33,269 bases of DNA, taken from positions 1 to 33,269 of the IMG/VR virus record IMGVR_UViG_3300028025_002126. One strand, 5' to 3'. The notes below the pieces were generated by a model, which saw only the letters and a program-made list of their open reading frames with translations, made no database searches and had not been told where the DNA came from. Shown here in pieces: positions 1 to 9,085 of the stretch. Within the stretch, counting starts at the first letter, position 1; each line of letters starts with the position of its first letter. Position numbers and translations under genes: made by a program. Origin of the DNA: a virus.

Positions 1-1
1 G

Positions 2-154
2 ACTAAGACACAAAAGAAAATCGGCAAAGTAATGGGTGAATACAAAGAAGGCACTCTACACTCTGGCAAAGGTGGCAAAGTTGTTAAAAATCCTAAACAG
101 GCTATTGCTATCGCTATTTCTGAAGCAGCTAAATCAGCTCGCTACAAAAAATGA
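2..154 (+). CDS. DUF6496 family protein, 3' fragment
   Basis: The reading frame is open from the window edge and ends at TGA 152-154, so the N-terminus is missing. The 50 visible residues include KIGKVMGEYKEGTLHSGKGG and end in NPKQAIAIAISEAAKSARYK. This matches my recollection of the DUF6496 family: small, lysine-rich proteins of unknown function, common in phages and bacteria. The stop overlaps the next start (ATGA at 151-154), suggesting translational coupling. Family assignment is from the characteristic motif; no function is known to me. Confidence 0.75.
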   Translation, partial: TKTQKKIGKVMGEYKEGTLHSGKGGKVVKNPKQAIAIAISEAAKSARYKK

Positions 155-684
155 CATACGAGGAATTTCTCCGAGAAATTAATTCTGGCTATAGATATGA
201 GCCATTGCCAGAAAACCAAAGGCTCGAAGTATATTCTCCAGAAAGCATGAGTTTGTTAGATGTAAATAGACCAACTTATGAAAACTTAGGTCAAAACCCT
301 AATAATCAGCCATTGATGAATCAGATTTATCAAGGCGCAGTAAGCCCTAATCAAATTCAGGGAAATGTAACACCATTCACTATTCAAGGTGGTGGTGGAA
401 CAATGTCAAACGGTAATATGAAGGGATTTTCTGCTGGCGGTAGAATTGGCTATGAAACACCTATTAATGAGAGTCAGCTTTTAAATTTAGGGGTGACTGG
501 TGGTGGTGCTGATGTCAGATATGGCATGGGTACACCATACGAGGGAAAAGACAACCAATTTAAGATGCAAGCAATAGATGCAGTCCTAAAGGATTTGGCT
601 AGAAATCAACAGTTTGGTGCTTCTGTAGGTAGAGGAGTAAATCAAGATCCATTCTATAGTTTATTCTACAGAAAGGGCTTCTGA
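151..684 (+). CDS. Hypothetical phage protein (177 aa)
   Basis: I do not recognise this 177-residue protein. The N-terminal third (1-70) is polar and Asn/Gln/Pro-rich. The middle is Gly-rich (GGGGTMSNGNMKGFSAGGR, about 77-98). The C-terminal part has alternating Gly/aromatic residues and ends in the aromatic motif FYSLFYRKGF, which recalls strands and the terminal signature of a small beta-barrel; that is inference only. Start ATG 151 overlaps the upstream stop and its own TGA overlaps the next ATG (TGATG at 682-686), so it sits in a coupled cluster with the two neighbours. Confidence 0.6.
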   Translation: MTYEEFLREINSGYRYEPLPENQRLEVYSPESMSLLDVNRPTYENLGQNPNNQPLMNQIYQGAVSPNQIQGNVTPFTIQGGGGTMSNGNMKGFSAGGRIGYETPINESQLLNLGVTGGGADVRYGMGTPYEGKDNQFKMQAIDAVLKDLARNQQFGASVGRGVNQDPFYSLFYRKGF

Positions 685-974
685 TGAAAATAAGAGAAGC
701 TGCAAAGATTCTTGAGAGAATTGGTGTGGCTGGCTATAACAAGCCAAAAAGAACACCAAATCATCCTACTAAAAGTCATGTAGTAGTGGCAAAAGAAGGT
801 GATAAGACCAAGACAATTCGCTTTGGTCAGCAAGGAGTATCAGGATCACCAGCTAAGAAAGGTGAGTCCGAGGCTGATAAGGCAAGAAGAAAGTCATTCA
901 AGGCTAGACACTCAGCTAATATCGCTAAAGGCAAGATGAGTGCAGCATACTGGGCTGACAAGGTTAAATGGTAG
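684..974 (+). CDS. Small basic conserved phage protein (96 aa)
   Basis: This is a 96-residue lysine/arginine-rich protein. Visible blocks are HVVVAKEGDKTKTIRFGQQG (32-51) and the C-terminal signature ARHSANIAKGKMSAAYWADK. I have seen this signature at the end of small proteins in many tailed phages, usually near structural or packaging genes. The strong positive charge suggests nucleic-acid binding, but this is inference and no function is established to my knowledge. The start overlaps the upstream stop; the stop (972-974) overlaps the start of the next small gene (ATG 968). Confidence 0.7.
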   Translation: MKIREAAKILERIGVAGYNKPKRTPNHPTKSHVVVAKEGDKTKTIRFGQQGVSGSPAKKGESEADKARRKSFKARHSANIAKGKMSAAYWADKVKW

Positions 975-1126
975 TAGTTCAGTTAAAGAACTTACAAGCA
1001 CAATGGGATAGTCTGGAAGAAAAAGATATATTTTTAAGCCAGTTATACCCATTCTTACTAGAATTAGCAGATGATCTGAATACAGACGATATACAGTTCA
1101 TAGGCAATATACAGACATTACACTAA
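968..1126 (+). CDS. Small acidic hypothetical protein (52 aa)
   Basis: This 52-residue frame runs from ATG 968 to TAA 1124-1126 and fills the gap between two longer genes. It overlaps the upstream stop by 7 bases and shares TAATG with the next gene. The product begins MVVVQLKNLQAQWDSLEEKD and continues as a Leu/Asp-rich, probably helical peptide ending IGNIQTLH. Gap filling and overlaps at both ends support a real gene. No family is recognised. Confidence 0.65.
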   Translation: MVVVQLKNLQAQWDSLEEKDIFLSQLYPFLLELADDLNTDDIQFIGNIQTLH

Positions 1127-1653
1127 TGGCTCATCAACAACAATTTGACTTTGTTAAGAATTGCCAGCAAAAGTACCCTAATGCTTTTTCACAGGCAAAA
1201 GTCTTAGAAGTCGGTAGCTTAGACATCAATGGCTCGGTAAGACAGTTCTTTACAGACTGCGACTATCTAGGCATAGATGTAGGGGAAGGCAAGGGAGTAG
1301 ATCTAGTCTGCCAAGGGCAAGAGTTCCAAGGCAAAGCCAATAGTTTTGATACAGCTATATCCTGTGAGTGTTTTGAGCATAATCCTTACTGGATAGCGAC
1401 ATTCGAGAATATGCACAGGGTAGTAAAGCAAGGTGGATTAGTAGTCATGTCATGCGCCACTACTGGCAGACCAGAGCATGGGACAAGAGCAACAAGTCCA
1501 GAAGATGCTCCTCTAGTAGAGTGGGATTACTACAAGAACCTGACAGAAGCAGATTTTAAGGAAAAGTTTGATTTAGATAAGATGTTCTCAAAGTATGAGT
1601 TCTCTACTAACAGTCAGACTCATGATCTATATTTTTATGGGGCAAAGAAATAA
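1126..1653 (+). CDS. Class I SAM-dependent methyltransferase
   Basis: The 175 residues carry a Rossmann-type methyltransferase core: motif I VLEVGS (26-31), an acidic second strand GIDVGEG (49-55), motif IV-like FDTAISCECFEH (74-85) and GGLVVM (103-108) before a short C-terminal cap. It resembles the Methyltransf_11 group, which often modifies sugars, small molecules or proteins; the substrate cannot be read from sequence. Start ATG 1126 lies in TAATG with the previous stop, and the stop overlaps the next ATG (taATGg at 1653). With the glycosyltransferase-like genes at 9452 and 32681 it may act on phage or host glycans, which is inference. Confidence 0.8.
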   Translation: MAHQQQFDFVKNCQQKYPNAFSQAKVLEVGSLDINGSVRQFFTDCDYLGIDVGEGKGVDLVCQGQEFQGKANSFDTAISCECFEHNPYWIATFENMHRVVKQGGLVVMSCATTGRPEHGTRATSPEDAPLVEWDYYKNLTEADFKEKFDLDKMFSKYEFSTNSQTHDLYFYGAKK

Positions 1654-3218
1654 TGGCACAAGGACTTCTAGGCGGTGTATTACCTGCCATCTACTCTGGA
1701 GCAGACCAGCTCAAGAGAGGAGTCTATGGTCTTTTAACTAATCCAAAAGAGTCATTACAAAACACAGCAAGCGGATTGATTGGCTCTCATTTAGAGAATG
1801 TAGACCTATGGAAACAAGCTCATGGAAATCCTAATAATCCATTAGAAGTAACAAATCAAAATGCTTTAAATATGCTTAGTGATAGGTATATGAATAATGT
1901 TGTTGGATTTGCACCAGTAGGAATGACTAAGTTATCTAAGTATGTTCCTAATGTAAAAGCTGGTGAAGAAATGTTAGTAACTCATAACATTAGCCCAGAA
2001 AAATTGCAGATGGTTCAAGAGCTTGGTGGTATGCCAGTTCCATCATTGGGAATTAGCAAAGTAAGTTCATTCCAAAATACTCATCCTTTAGAGAAATTTG
2101 GTGACATTACACTTATTGGTAATAAGGCTCTTGCAACACCATCTAGAGGAAATCCAGTATTTGCTGCTGATGCTTATACAGTAAGAAAGCCAAATATTGA
2201 GACAAGACTTGATAATGTAGGTGAGAAGTATGTAAAAGATGCTTTCTCAGCACCATTTGGCAAGTTTGCTAAGGATATGGACTCAGAGATTAGTCATATT
2301 GCTAATGATTTTAAATATAATGTTGAAGGAAGTGTAGCTGCAAAAGCTAAGTTCTTGAAAGATAATAATTTATTGCCAGATCCTAATGCTTTTGATGATT
2401 TAGGAAGATTTAGAATGTCTGTTAGAGATAACTTTTATCAGGCAGTAGAAAACAATCCTAATCTTTTACAGAAATACTATGACTGGGAAAATAACCTAGT
2501 TAATGATATAAGAAATGCTGGTGGATCTGTAAGCTATGAGATGTTTAAAGGATATACACCATCTGGTAGAAGAAGATATGTTCCTGCTAGTTTAGATAAT
2601 ATTGTTAAAGAAATGTCTAGTGGTAAGGCTGGAGACGAAGGAAACTATTTCTCAGTAGCTTCTTTAAGAGCAAAGCTAACACCAAATCTTAAGTCTGAGA
2701 AAGACATATTAAAGTCTAGAGAAAAGATAGTAGATCCTGAAAAGTTTGAAACAATGAAATATGACATTGAGTCAAAGTTTGATGACCTAAAAGGAGAGGT
2801 AAGAAACTTCTTAGATGAAAAAAAATCTAGAATTGATGCTGACTCATTCTTTGAGGATTTAGCTTTAGGTCAAACAGGAAAATATGATTATTCAAGAGAG
2901 ATTGGTAAACAAGTTCCTGATGAGCTAAAAGCAAAAATACAAGATCTAAGCAAAGAGTTAAAACAGTTCCCTACAGAATATTTTGAAATCAAGCCAAAGA
3001 GAGCTGTAAGTTTGTCTGAGTTTGAAGGAGCATTAGTTCCTAGAGAAATATCTCAGTCAGCTCTAGATATTCTACAAAGCGGTGGAGTTAAAGAAATTCT
3101 TAAGTATGCAAGTCCAGAAGAAAAGATTGGATTACTAGATAGATTTGGTAAGCAGATGTTTGGTATTGTTCCACCTGCTATTGGGTATGGTTTATTAGGA
3201 AGTGACACAGATCAGTAA
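1653..3218 (+). CDS. Large phage protein, polyvalent-protein-like segment
   Basis: This is a 521-residue protein. Residues 1-90 (start MAQGLLGGVLPAIYSGADQL) resemble the amphipathic N-terminus of internal or polyvalent proteins in metagenomic phages. Residues about 105-185 contain VTHNISPEKL, LGGMPVPSLGISKV, FGDITLIGN and VFAADAYTVRKP, a block I associate with domains in phage polyvalent proteins (Iyer, Aravind and colleagues). The rest is Lys/Glu-rich, probably helical, and ends in a short Gly-rich hydrophobic tail. By eye its codons are more AT-rich than in the following terminase. It may be injected with the DNA or have a peptidase or regulatory role; both are unproven. Confidence 0.6.
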   Translation: MAQGLLGGVLPAIYSGADQLKRGVYGLLTNPKESLQNTASGLIGSHLENVDLWKQAHGNPNNPLEVTNQNALNMLSDRYMNNVVGFAPVGMTKLSKYVPNVKAGEEMLVTHNISPEKLQMVQELGGMPVPSLGISKVSSFQNTHPLEKFGDITLIGNKALATPSRGNPVFAADAYTVRKPNIETRLDNVGEKYVKDAFSAPFGKFAKDMDSEISHIANDFKYNVEGSVAAKAKFLKDNNLLPDPNAFDDLGRFRMSVRDNFYQAVENNPNLLQKYYDWENNLVNDIRNAGGSVSYEMFKGYTPSGRRRYVPASLDNIVKEMSSGKAGDEGNYFSVASLRAKLTPNLKSEKDILKSREKIVDPEKFETMKYDIESKFDDLKGEVRNFLDEKKSRIDADSFFEDLALGQTGKYDYSREIGKQVPDELKAKIQDLSKELKQFPTEYFEIKPKRAVSLSEFEGALVPREISQSALDILQSGGVKEILKYASPEEKIGLLDRFGKQMFGIVPPAIGYGLLGSDTDQ

Positions 3219-3220
3219 TC

Positions 3221-3238
3221 TGTTGTATTATTGCAACA
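3221..3238 (+). other. Small stem-loop between two genes
   Basis: TGTTGTA-TTAT-TGCAACA forms a 7-bp stem with one G-T pair and a 4-nt loop, just after the stop at 3218. No T-run follows, so it is not a classical terminator. It covers the alternative TTG start at 3231 and so favours ATG 3267 as the terminase small subunit start. Confidence 0.4.
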
Positions 3239-3266
3239 TCATCAACCAATAACCGTTTGGATTGGA

Positions 3267-3590
3267 ATGGAAAACAGCAACGAAAACAACAATTTACCTA
3301 TTGAAACAATTAATTCAGTAGGTGCGCCCAAAGGTAATGACAATGCTAGGAAGGGTAGACTATTCTTTGACCAGCTTAGAAAAGAGCTAGTCCAAGAGGA
3401 TGCAGTCAAGCTCAGAATGATTGCTAGAAAGCTAGTAGAGGCTGCTCAAGATGGAGAGCCTTGGGCTGTAAAAGAAATCATGGATCGAGTGGATGGTAAA
3501 GCTATTCAAGTTACAGAGATGTCTGGCTTGGATGGTGGAGCAATCGAGACAGTAACTAGCATCAATATCAATTTAAAGAAGCCTGAATGA
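3267..3590 (+). CDS. Terminase small subunit (putative)
   Basis: From ATG 3267 the product is 107 residues. The motif VGAPKGNDNARKGR, followed by an alpha-helical region (FFDQLRKELVQEDAVKLRMI, then EPWAVKEIMDRVDGKA), is typical of small DNA-packaging proteins placed before the large terminase. The small subunit recognises phage DNA and regulates the large-subunit motor. A longer form from TTG 3231 is possible, but its start lies in a stem-loop and I see no ribosome binding site. The end overlaps the large terminase start by 4 bases (ATGA), supporting the pairing. Confidence 0.75.
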   Translation: MENSNENNNLPIETINSVGAPKGNDNARKGRLFFDQLRKELVQEDAVKLRMIARKLVEAAQDGEPWAVKEIMDRVDGKAIQVTEMSGLDGGAIETVTSININLKKPE

Positions 3591-4840
3591 GTGAACTCAA
3601 TCTAGAGTTACCAGAGAAGATGAGCTTCTTGTTTGAGCCACACAGATACAAGGTGGCTTACGGTGGTCGAGGTTCTGGTAAGTCTTGGGGTGCTGCCATA
3701 GCTTTATTAGCTTTAGGCGCACAGAAGCCATTAAGAATACTATGCGCACGAGAGTTCCAGAACTCTATTAGCGACTCAGTTCATGCCTTGTTAGCAGACC
3801 AGATAAGAAAGCTCAATCTAGAGTCATTCTATGAGGTACAGAACACAGCGATTTATGGCAAGAATGGTACAGAGTTCTTGTTCGCAGGTCTGAAGCACAA
3901 TGTCACAAAGATTAAGTCTTTTGAGGGTGTAGATGTCTGTTGGGTAGAAGAAGCACAGACTACTTCTAAGTCTAGCTGGGATGTATTGATTCCCACAATC
4001 CGTAAAGAGAACTCAGAGATTTGGATCACTTTCAACCCTGAGTTAGATACAGACGAGACTTACAAGCGGTTTGTAGTAGTACCACCGAGCAATGCCAAAA
4101 TAGTTAAAGTTAATTACTCTGACAATCCTTGGTTTCCTAAAGTCCTAAGAGACGAGATGGAAGATCTAAAGGCTAGAGATGTGGATGCCTACCTGAATGT
4201 CTGGGAAGGTAATACAAGACAGGTCTTAGATGGCGCAGTCTATGCCAATGAGCTAAGAAAGGCTCAAGAAGAAAACAGAATTAAGGATGTGCAAGTAGAT
4301 AACTCCATACCAGTTTCAACTTTTTGGGACTTGGGCTGGTCGGACATGACATCTGTGTGGTTCGTGCAAACAGTATCAGGTGGTGAAGTAAGAATCATAG
4401 ACTTCTACCAGAACTGTCAGAAAACCATTGACCATTATGTCCAAGTGCTTCAGAATAAGGGATATACCTATAGGGATCATTGGCTACCCCATGATGCAGA
4501 ACACAAGAATATGACAGGTCGAAGCACTAAAGAGATTATTGAAGGAATGGGATTACCAGTTAGGATAACTCCTAAACTGTCCATTGCTGATGGTATTAAC
4601 TCTGCTCGTATGCTAATGAACAGATGCTACTTTGACCAGAACAGATGCGCTGAAGGATTACAGGCTTTAAGACACTACAGATATGCTGTAGACCCTGATA
4701 CTAAGATGTTTAGCGATAAACCTTTGCATGACCAACATTCCCATGCTGCTGATGCTTGGCGGTATGTGGCAGTAGGGCTTGATGAGAAGCCTAACGAATG
4801 GAATAAGTCCCTTAAAATTAACACTAAATGGATCGTCTAA
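3587..4840 (+). CDS. terL: Terminase large subunit
   Basis: This 417-residue protein is the ATP-driven DNA packaging motor and nuclease. The ATPase half has Walker A GGRGSGKS (26-33), Walker B VDVCWVEEA (116-124) and coupling motif WITFNP (147-152). The C-terminal RNase H-like nuclease has acidic positions in FWDLGWSD (247-254), HD (303-304) and HAADAWRY (387-393). Length and motif spacing fit the Terminase_3/PBSX-like family. It follows the small subunit with a 4-base overlap and precedes the portal, the usual head-module order. Confidence 0.96.
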   Translation: MSELNLELPEKMSFLFEPHRYKVAYGGRGSGKSWGAAIALLALGAQKPLRILCAREFQNSISDSVHALLADQIRKLNLESFYEVQNTAIYGKNGTEFLFAGLKHNVTKIKSFEGVDVCWVEEAQTTSKSSWDVLIPTIRKENSEIWITFNPELDTDETYKRFVVVPPSNAKIVKVNYSDNPWFPKVLRDEMEDLKARDVDAYLNVWEGNTRQVLDGAVYANELRKAQEENRIKDVQVDNSIPVSTFWDLGWSDMTSVWFVQTVSGGEVRIIDFYQNCQKTIDHYVQVLQNKGYTYRDHWLPHDAEHKNMTGRSTKEIIEGMGLPVRITPKLSIADGINSARMLMNRCYFDQNRCAEGLQALRHYRYAVDPDTKMFSDKPLHDQHSHAADAWRYVAVGLDEKPNEWNKSLKINTKWIV

Positions 4841-6870
4841 TGGATCAAGAAAAACTCAAAGGAATACTAGATGCAGAGATTGACAACTCTCTCGGCTATA
4901 TTCAAACAGACACTACTGATGAGCGCTCAAAGGCTATCGAATACTACAATCGTGAACCGTATGGTAACGAAGTAGAAGGTCGCTCTCAGATTGTTACTGG
5001 TGAAGTAGCTGAAGTAGTTGATGGTGCATTGCCACAATTATTGCGAGTATTCACTCAGTCTGACGAGATTGTTCGCTTTGAGCCTAGATCTTTTGACGAT
5101 GAACAGAAGGCTTTACAGGCTACCGAGTATGTGAACTGGGTAATGAACCGAGACAATGATGGTGTATCTTTGCTACACACTTGGTTCAAAGATGCCTTGT
5201 TGCAGAAGAATGGCATCATCAAGGTCTATTGGGATGAAGTAGTAAATGTCACCAAAGAGAAGTATCAAGACCTAAATGAGCAAGAGCTAACAATGCTTTT
5301 GTCTGATGACTCTATCGAGGTATCTAAGCAAGAGCAGATTGAGGTAGATTCTTACCAAGACCCAATGACAGGTATGATTATTCCAATGTTCTCATACAAT
5401 GTCACAGTCAAAAAGACGAACAAGACAGGTAAAGTAGTTATTGAGAATGTCCCACCAGAGGAGTTCTTAATCTCTAAGAAGGCTCGTACTATTGGCGATT
5501 CTCCGTTTGTAGCGCATAGAAGGCTAATTACTCGCTCTGAGTTAATTGGCATGGGATTTAACAAGAAGATTGTTGATGACTTACCAAGTTGGTCTGACCT
5601 AACTTACACACAGGAAAGAGTTGCTCGCTTTAGCAATGGTGAAAACCCTGATGTAAACAACAGCACACTCGATCCAGCAATGGAAGATATTGAAGTGTAT
5701 GAGTGCTATCTCAAAGTCGATATGGATGGAGATGGCATTGCAGAGCTTCGCAAGGTAGTCTATGCAGGTAGCGAGATTCTAGACGATACAGAGATTGACT
5801 TTGTGCCATTCTGCTCAATCTGCCCTATTCCTATGCCACACAAGTTCTTTGGTCATAGCTTGGCAGACCGTTCAATGGACATCCAGTTGATTAAGTCTAC
5901 TGTTACTCGTCAGATTCTAGACAATATGTATATGACTAACAGCCCTAGAATGGGTGTTGTTGAAGGTCAAGTAAACCTAGATGACTTGCTAACCGTTACA
6001 GCTAATGGAGTGGTTCGCATGAAGAACCCTAATGCTGTAGTTCCATTGACAGTTCCAGCTACTGCTGCACAGTCATTCCCATTACTTGAGTATCTAGATG
6101 TAGTTCAGACTAAGCGAACTGGTGTCAATGATGCTCAACAAGGTTTAAACCCAGACATTCTACAAAACACTACAGCGACAGCAGTAGCAGCTATGCAGTC
6201 AGCAGCAGCAGGTAGAATTGAATTGATTGCTCGAATCTTTGCTGAAACTGGGGTAAAAGACCTGTTCCAGAAGATTCTACAGCTTCTGTGCAAGTACCAA
6301 GACAAGGCTAGAGTGATTCGCTTACGAGGCAAATATGTCTCTATTGATCCGAGAGAATGGACTAACCAGTTCGATATGTCTATCAATGTAGGTCTTGGAA
6401 CAGGTAACAAACAAGAGCAGATGACTATGATTGCTATGGTTTTAGGTAAGCAAGAAGAAATCCTAAAGACAATCGGAGTTAATAACCCATTGGTAGACCT
6501 AGCCCAGTATCGCAATACTTTGGGTAGATTTATCGAGTCTGCTGGCTTTAAAGACTCAAGCGAGTTCTTCAAAGAGATTAGCCCAGAGCAATTACAACAG
6601 ATGGCTCAACCACAGGAACAGCAACAAGATCCACAGGTTCAGGCTTATATGGCTCAAGTTCAAGCTCAAATCCAAGCTGACCAGATGAAGGCTCAAGCAG
6701 AGATGCAATTGGCTAGAGAGAAAGCAGCAGCTCAGATGCAGTTAGAGCGAGAGAAGTTTGAACAACAGATGGCTTTGAAGCAACAAGAATTTGAGTATGA
6801 AGCCCAATTAAAAGCTATGCAAATTGGTGCAAAGTTAAGTCCAACAGCTAATATACCGAATGTCCTATGA
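4828..6870 (+). CDS. Portal protein (P22/SU10-like)
   Basis: At 680 residues this has the size of a P22-type portal, the dodecameric ring at one capsid vertex through which DNA enters and leaves. The N-terminal region contains VEGRSQIVTGEVAEVVDGAL (50-69), typical of these portals. The middle has the conserved block ending KFFGHSLADR (about 341-350). From about residue 588 it becomes a Gln/Met/Ala/Glu-rich coiled coil, as in the barrel of long portals. Two in-frame starts exist, 4828 and 4840; the second forms TAATG with the terminase stop and may be the true one. Position right after terL supports the call. Confidence 0.92.
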   Translation: MDRLMDQEKLKGILDAEIDNSLGYIQTDTTDERSKAIEYYNREPYGNEVEGRSQIVTGEVAEVVDGALPQLLRVFTQSDEIVRFEPRSFDDEQKALQATEYVNWVMNRDNDGVSLLHTWFKDALLQKNGIIKVYWDEVVNVTKEKYQDLNEQELTMLLSDDSIEVSKQEQIEVDSYQDPMTGMIIPMFSYNVTVKKTNKTGKVVIENVPPEEFLISKKARTIGDSPFVAHRRLITRSELIGMGFNKKIVDDLPSWSDLTYTQERVARFSNGENPDVNNSTLDPAMEDIEVYECYLKVDMDGDGIAELRKVVYAGSEILDDTEIDFVPFCSICPIPMPHKFFGHSLADRSMDIQLIKSTVTRQILDNMYMTNSPRMGVVEGQVNLDDLLTVTANGVVRMKNPNAVVPLTVPATAAQSFPLLEYLDVVQTKRTGVNDAQQGLNPDILQNTTATAVAAMQSAAAGRIELIARIFAETGVKDLFQKILQLLCKYQDKARVIRLRGKYVSIDPREWTNQFDMSINVGLGTGNKQEQMTMIAMVLGKQEEILKTIGVNNPLVDLAQYRNTLGRFIESAGFKDSSEFFKEISPEQLQQMAQPQEQQQDPQVQAYMAQVQAQIQADQMKAQAEMQLAREKAAAQMQLEREKFEQQMALKQQEFEYEAQLKAMQIGAKLSPTANIPNVL

Positions 6871-7097
6871 ACAAAGCTGAAAGAGCAAATACCTATTTAA
6901 CAGATGAGTTTTTCATGGAGCTTGTGGAAAACCAAAAACTGTTGTATAAAAACAACATATTCAATAGTGCAGAGAATGACTTTGATTTCCGAGAGAGGTC
7001 TTTAGTCAAGCTAAGAGCTATTGAAGAATTCGAGGCATCAATCCAAGCTATCGCAGATGAGAAGCAGATTAATGCTAAGAAATGGAAGATTCTTTAA
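6867..7097 (+). CDS. Hypothetical head-module protein (76 aa)
   Basis: This 76-residue, charged, mostly helical protein starts in an ATGA overlap with the portal stop. Residues 40-75 contain FRERSLVKLRAIEEFEASI. Small helical proteins are common between portal and scaffold genes in P22-like phages, but I cannot assign a role. It is followed 21 bases later by the scaffold gene. Confidence 0.6.
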   Translation: MNKAERANTYLTDEFFMELVENQKLLYKNNIFNSAENDFDFRERSLVKLRAIEEFEASIQAIADEKQINAKKWKIL

Positions 7098-7118
7098 CTA
7101 CCCTAAAAGGTAAATACA

Positions 7119-8108
7119 ATGAGTGAAAACACCAATCCTGAGTCAGGAAGTGTAACTGTAGGTCAAGCAGCTAATGCGTTTTTGTCTTTGATGGACTCAC
7201 CAACTGAGGAAGCGAAAGCTCAACCAGAGGAAGGCTATCAAGCTCAAGCAGAGGAAGAATCAGAGCAATCTGAGGAAGAATCTGGTGAGCAAGAGGACTA
7301 CACAGATGAAAGCGCAGAAGAAACTGAGTACCAAGAAGAAGAAACCGAAGAACCACAGCGATTCAAAGTCAAGGTAGACAATGAAGAACTAGAGGTCACC
7401 TTAGAGGAGCTTCAACAAGGTTACAGTCGCACAAAAGACTATACAAAGAAAACTCAGGCTTTAGCTGAGACTCGCAAGGCTGTTGAAGCCGAGAAAGCGA
7501 AGATCGAAGAAGCCAAACAGTTGCGAGATACTTATGCTCAAAGACTAGAGGTTATCGAGAAGTTACTAGCCCAAGATCAGGGAGAGGAAAACTTAGCAGA
7601 ACTAAGGGAAAATGACCCCATTGGTTATGCGATTAAGATAGCTGAAAGGTCAGAGAAAGAGAAGCAACTGCAAGCAGTTCGTGCTGAAAAACAGAAGATT
7701 GCTCAACAGCAAGAGTCTGATAGACAGCAAGCTCTGCAAAGTCATTTGCAACAAGAAGCAGTAAAGCTGAGAGAGATGATTCCTGAGTTTAAGGATGAAG
7801 CCAAAGCTGAGATAGCTAGGAAAGATATTCGAACCTATGCCAAATCTGTCGGTTTTAGTGATGAAGAATTAAGCCAAGTGTATGACTCTCGAGCAGTTAA
7901 GACTCTCTACAATGCAATGATGTATGAAAAACTAATGAAGGGTAAGACTGATGCTGTAAAGAAAGTGCAGTCTGCTCCTAAAGTATTGAAGGCTGGAAAT
8001 GGCGGTCAGGTAAATGCTGAGAATGATGCAACTAAGAGACAGATGCAGAAACTCAAGCAAACTGGCAAGAAGTCAGATGCAGCTAAACTTTTTGAAAAAT
8101 TTATTTAA
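7119..8108 (+). CDS. Capsid scaffolding protein
   Basis: This 329-residue protein has a very acidic Glu/Gln/Ser N-terminal third (about 29-85). A short beta segment follows (RFKVKVDNEELEVTLEELQQ, about 86-105), then GYSRTKDYTKKTQ, long coiled coils (110-215) and a basic C-terminal tail ending KKSDAAKLFEKFI. This architecture, and position just before the capsid gene, are typical of internal scaffolds that guide procapsid assembly and then leave the shell. The basic C-terminus would bind the capsid protein. An AAAGG ribosome binding site lies upstream of ATG 7119. Confidence 0.88.
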   Translation: MSENTNPESGSVTVGQAANAFLSLMDSPTEEAKAQPEEGYQAQAEEESEQSEEESGEQEDYTDESAEETEYQEEETEEPQRFKVKVDNEELEVTLEELQQGYSRTKDYTKKTQALAETRKAVEAEKAKIEEAKQLRDTYAQRLEVIEKLLAQDQGEENLAELRENDPIGYAIKIAERSEKEKQLQAVRAEKQKIAQQQESDRQQALQSHLQQEAVKLREMIPEFKDEAKAEIARKDIRTYAKSVGFSDEELSQVYDSRAVKTLYNAMMYEKLMKGKTDAVKKVQSAPKVLKAGNGGQVNAENDATKRQMQKLKQTGKKSDAAKLFEKFI

Positions 8109-8120
8109 AGGAAATTTGAA

Positions 8121-9071
8121 ATGCCTACATTTACAAGATACGATGCCGTTGGCGCTCGTGAAGATCTAAGCAATGTTATTTATAACATCAGCCCACAAGA
8201 CACACCTATTATGTCATCTATTGGTAAGACATCAGCTAAAGCTGTTTACCATGAGTGGCAGACTGATGCTTTGGCATCTGTAAACACAAGCAATGCACTT
8301 GTTGAAGGTGCTGATGCTACTGCTGCAACTTTGTCAGCAACAACTCGTATCGGTAACTACACACAGATCGTTGGTAAGACTGTGCAAGTTTCTGGTACTT
8401 TGGAAGCTGTAGATAAGGCTGGTCGTAAGTCTGAGAAGGCTTATCAGTTAGCCAAGGCTTCTGCTGAATTGAAGCGAGACATCGAAGGCATCATCACAGC
8501 TAACCAAGGTCAGTCTGCTGGTTCAAGCTCTGCTGCTCGTGTTATGGGTTCATTGTTGTCTTACATCAAGACAAACACAAACAAAGGTTCTGGTACAACT
8601 GCTGGTGCAGACCCTACAACTATCGGTGTATCTACTCGTACAGATGGTACAACTCGTACTTTCCAAGAGTCTATGCTTAAGGATGTAGTTGCTAAGGTAT
8701 TTACTTCAGGCGGTACACCTTCAGTATTGATGGTTTCTCCAGCATTGAAGCAAGTTGTTTCTTCATTCACAGGTTTGGCACAGCATCGTTACAACAGCAC
8801 TACTGCTGGTGAAATCACTATCCTAGCTGGTGCTGACCTTTACCAGTCAGACTTTGGTGTAATCAGCATTGTTCCTAACCGTTTCATGCGTACTCGTGAT
8901 GCTTTGGTACTTGATCCTGAATATGCAGCATTAGCATATTTGCGCCCATTCCAAACTATCGACTTGGCTAAATCAGGTGACTCAGAAAAGACTCAGATCT
9001 TGGCTGAATTGACTCTTGAAGTTAAGAACGAAGCAGCTCATGGCGGTATCTTTGACTTGTCAGCAAGTTAA
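8121..9071 (+). CDS. Major capsid protein (SU10 type, DUF5309)
   Basis: This 316-residue protein begins MPTFTRYDAVGAREDLSNVI and contains ISPQDTPIMSSIGK, then a long central helix region (SEKAYQLAKASAELKRDIEG). This pattern is known from the SU10 major capsid family (formerly DUF5309), an HK97-fold shell protein. Ala/Thr/Ser richness and regular codon use suggest high expression. It follows the scaffold by 12 bases with an AAAGGAAA ribosome site. A hairpin terminator just after the stop (9086-9109) fits the need for far more capsid than downstream tail proteins. Confidence 0.93.
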   Translation: MPTFTRYDAVGAREDLSNVIYNISPQDTPIMSSIGKTSAKAVYHEWQTDALASVNTSNALVEGADATAATLSATTRIGNYTQIVGKTVQVSGTLEAVDKAGRKSEKAYQLAKASAELKRDIEGIITANQGQSAGSSSAARVMGSLLSYIKTNTNKGSGTTAGADPTTIGVSTRTDGTTRTFQESMLKDVVAKVFTSGGTPSVLMVSPALKQVVSSFTGLAQHRYNSTTAGEITILAGADLYQSDFGVISIVPNRFMRTRDALVLDPEYAALAYLRPFQTIDLAKSGDSEKTQILAELTLEVKNEAAHGGIFDLSAS

Positions 9072-9085
9072 TAAGTGAGTAGAAT

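Noticed and set aside
6135-6572. 145-codon minus-strand frame within the portal gene
   Set aside because: Product has no recognisable domain and lies wholly opposite conserved portal sequence.
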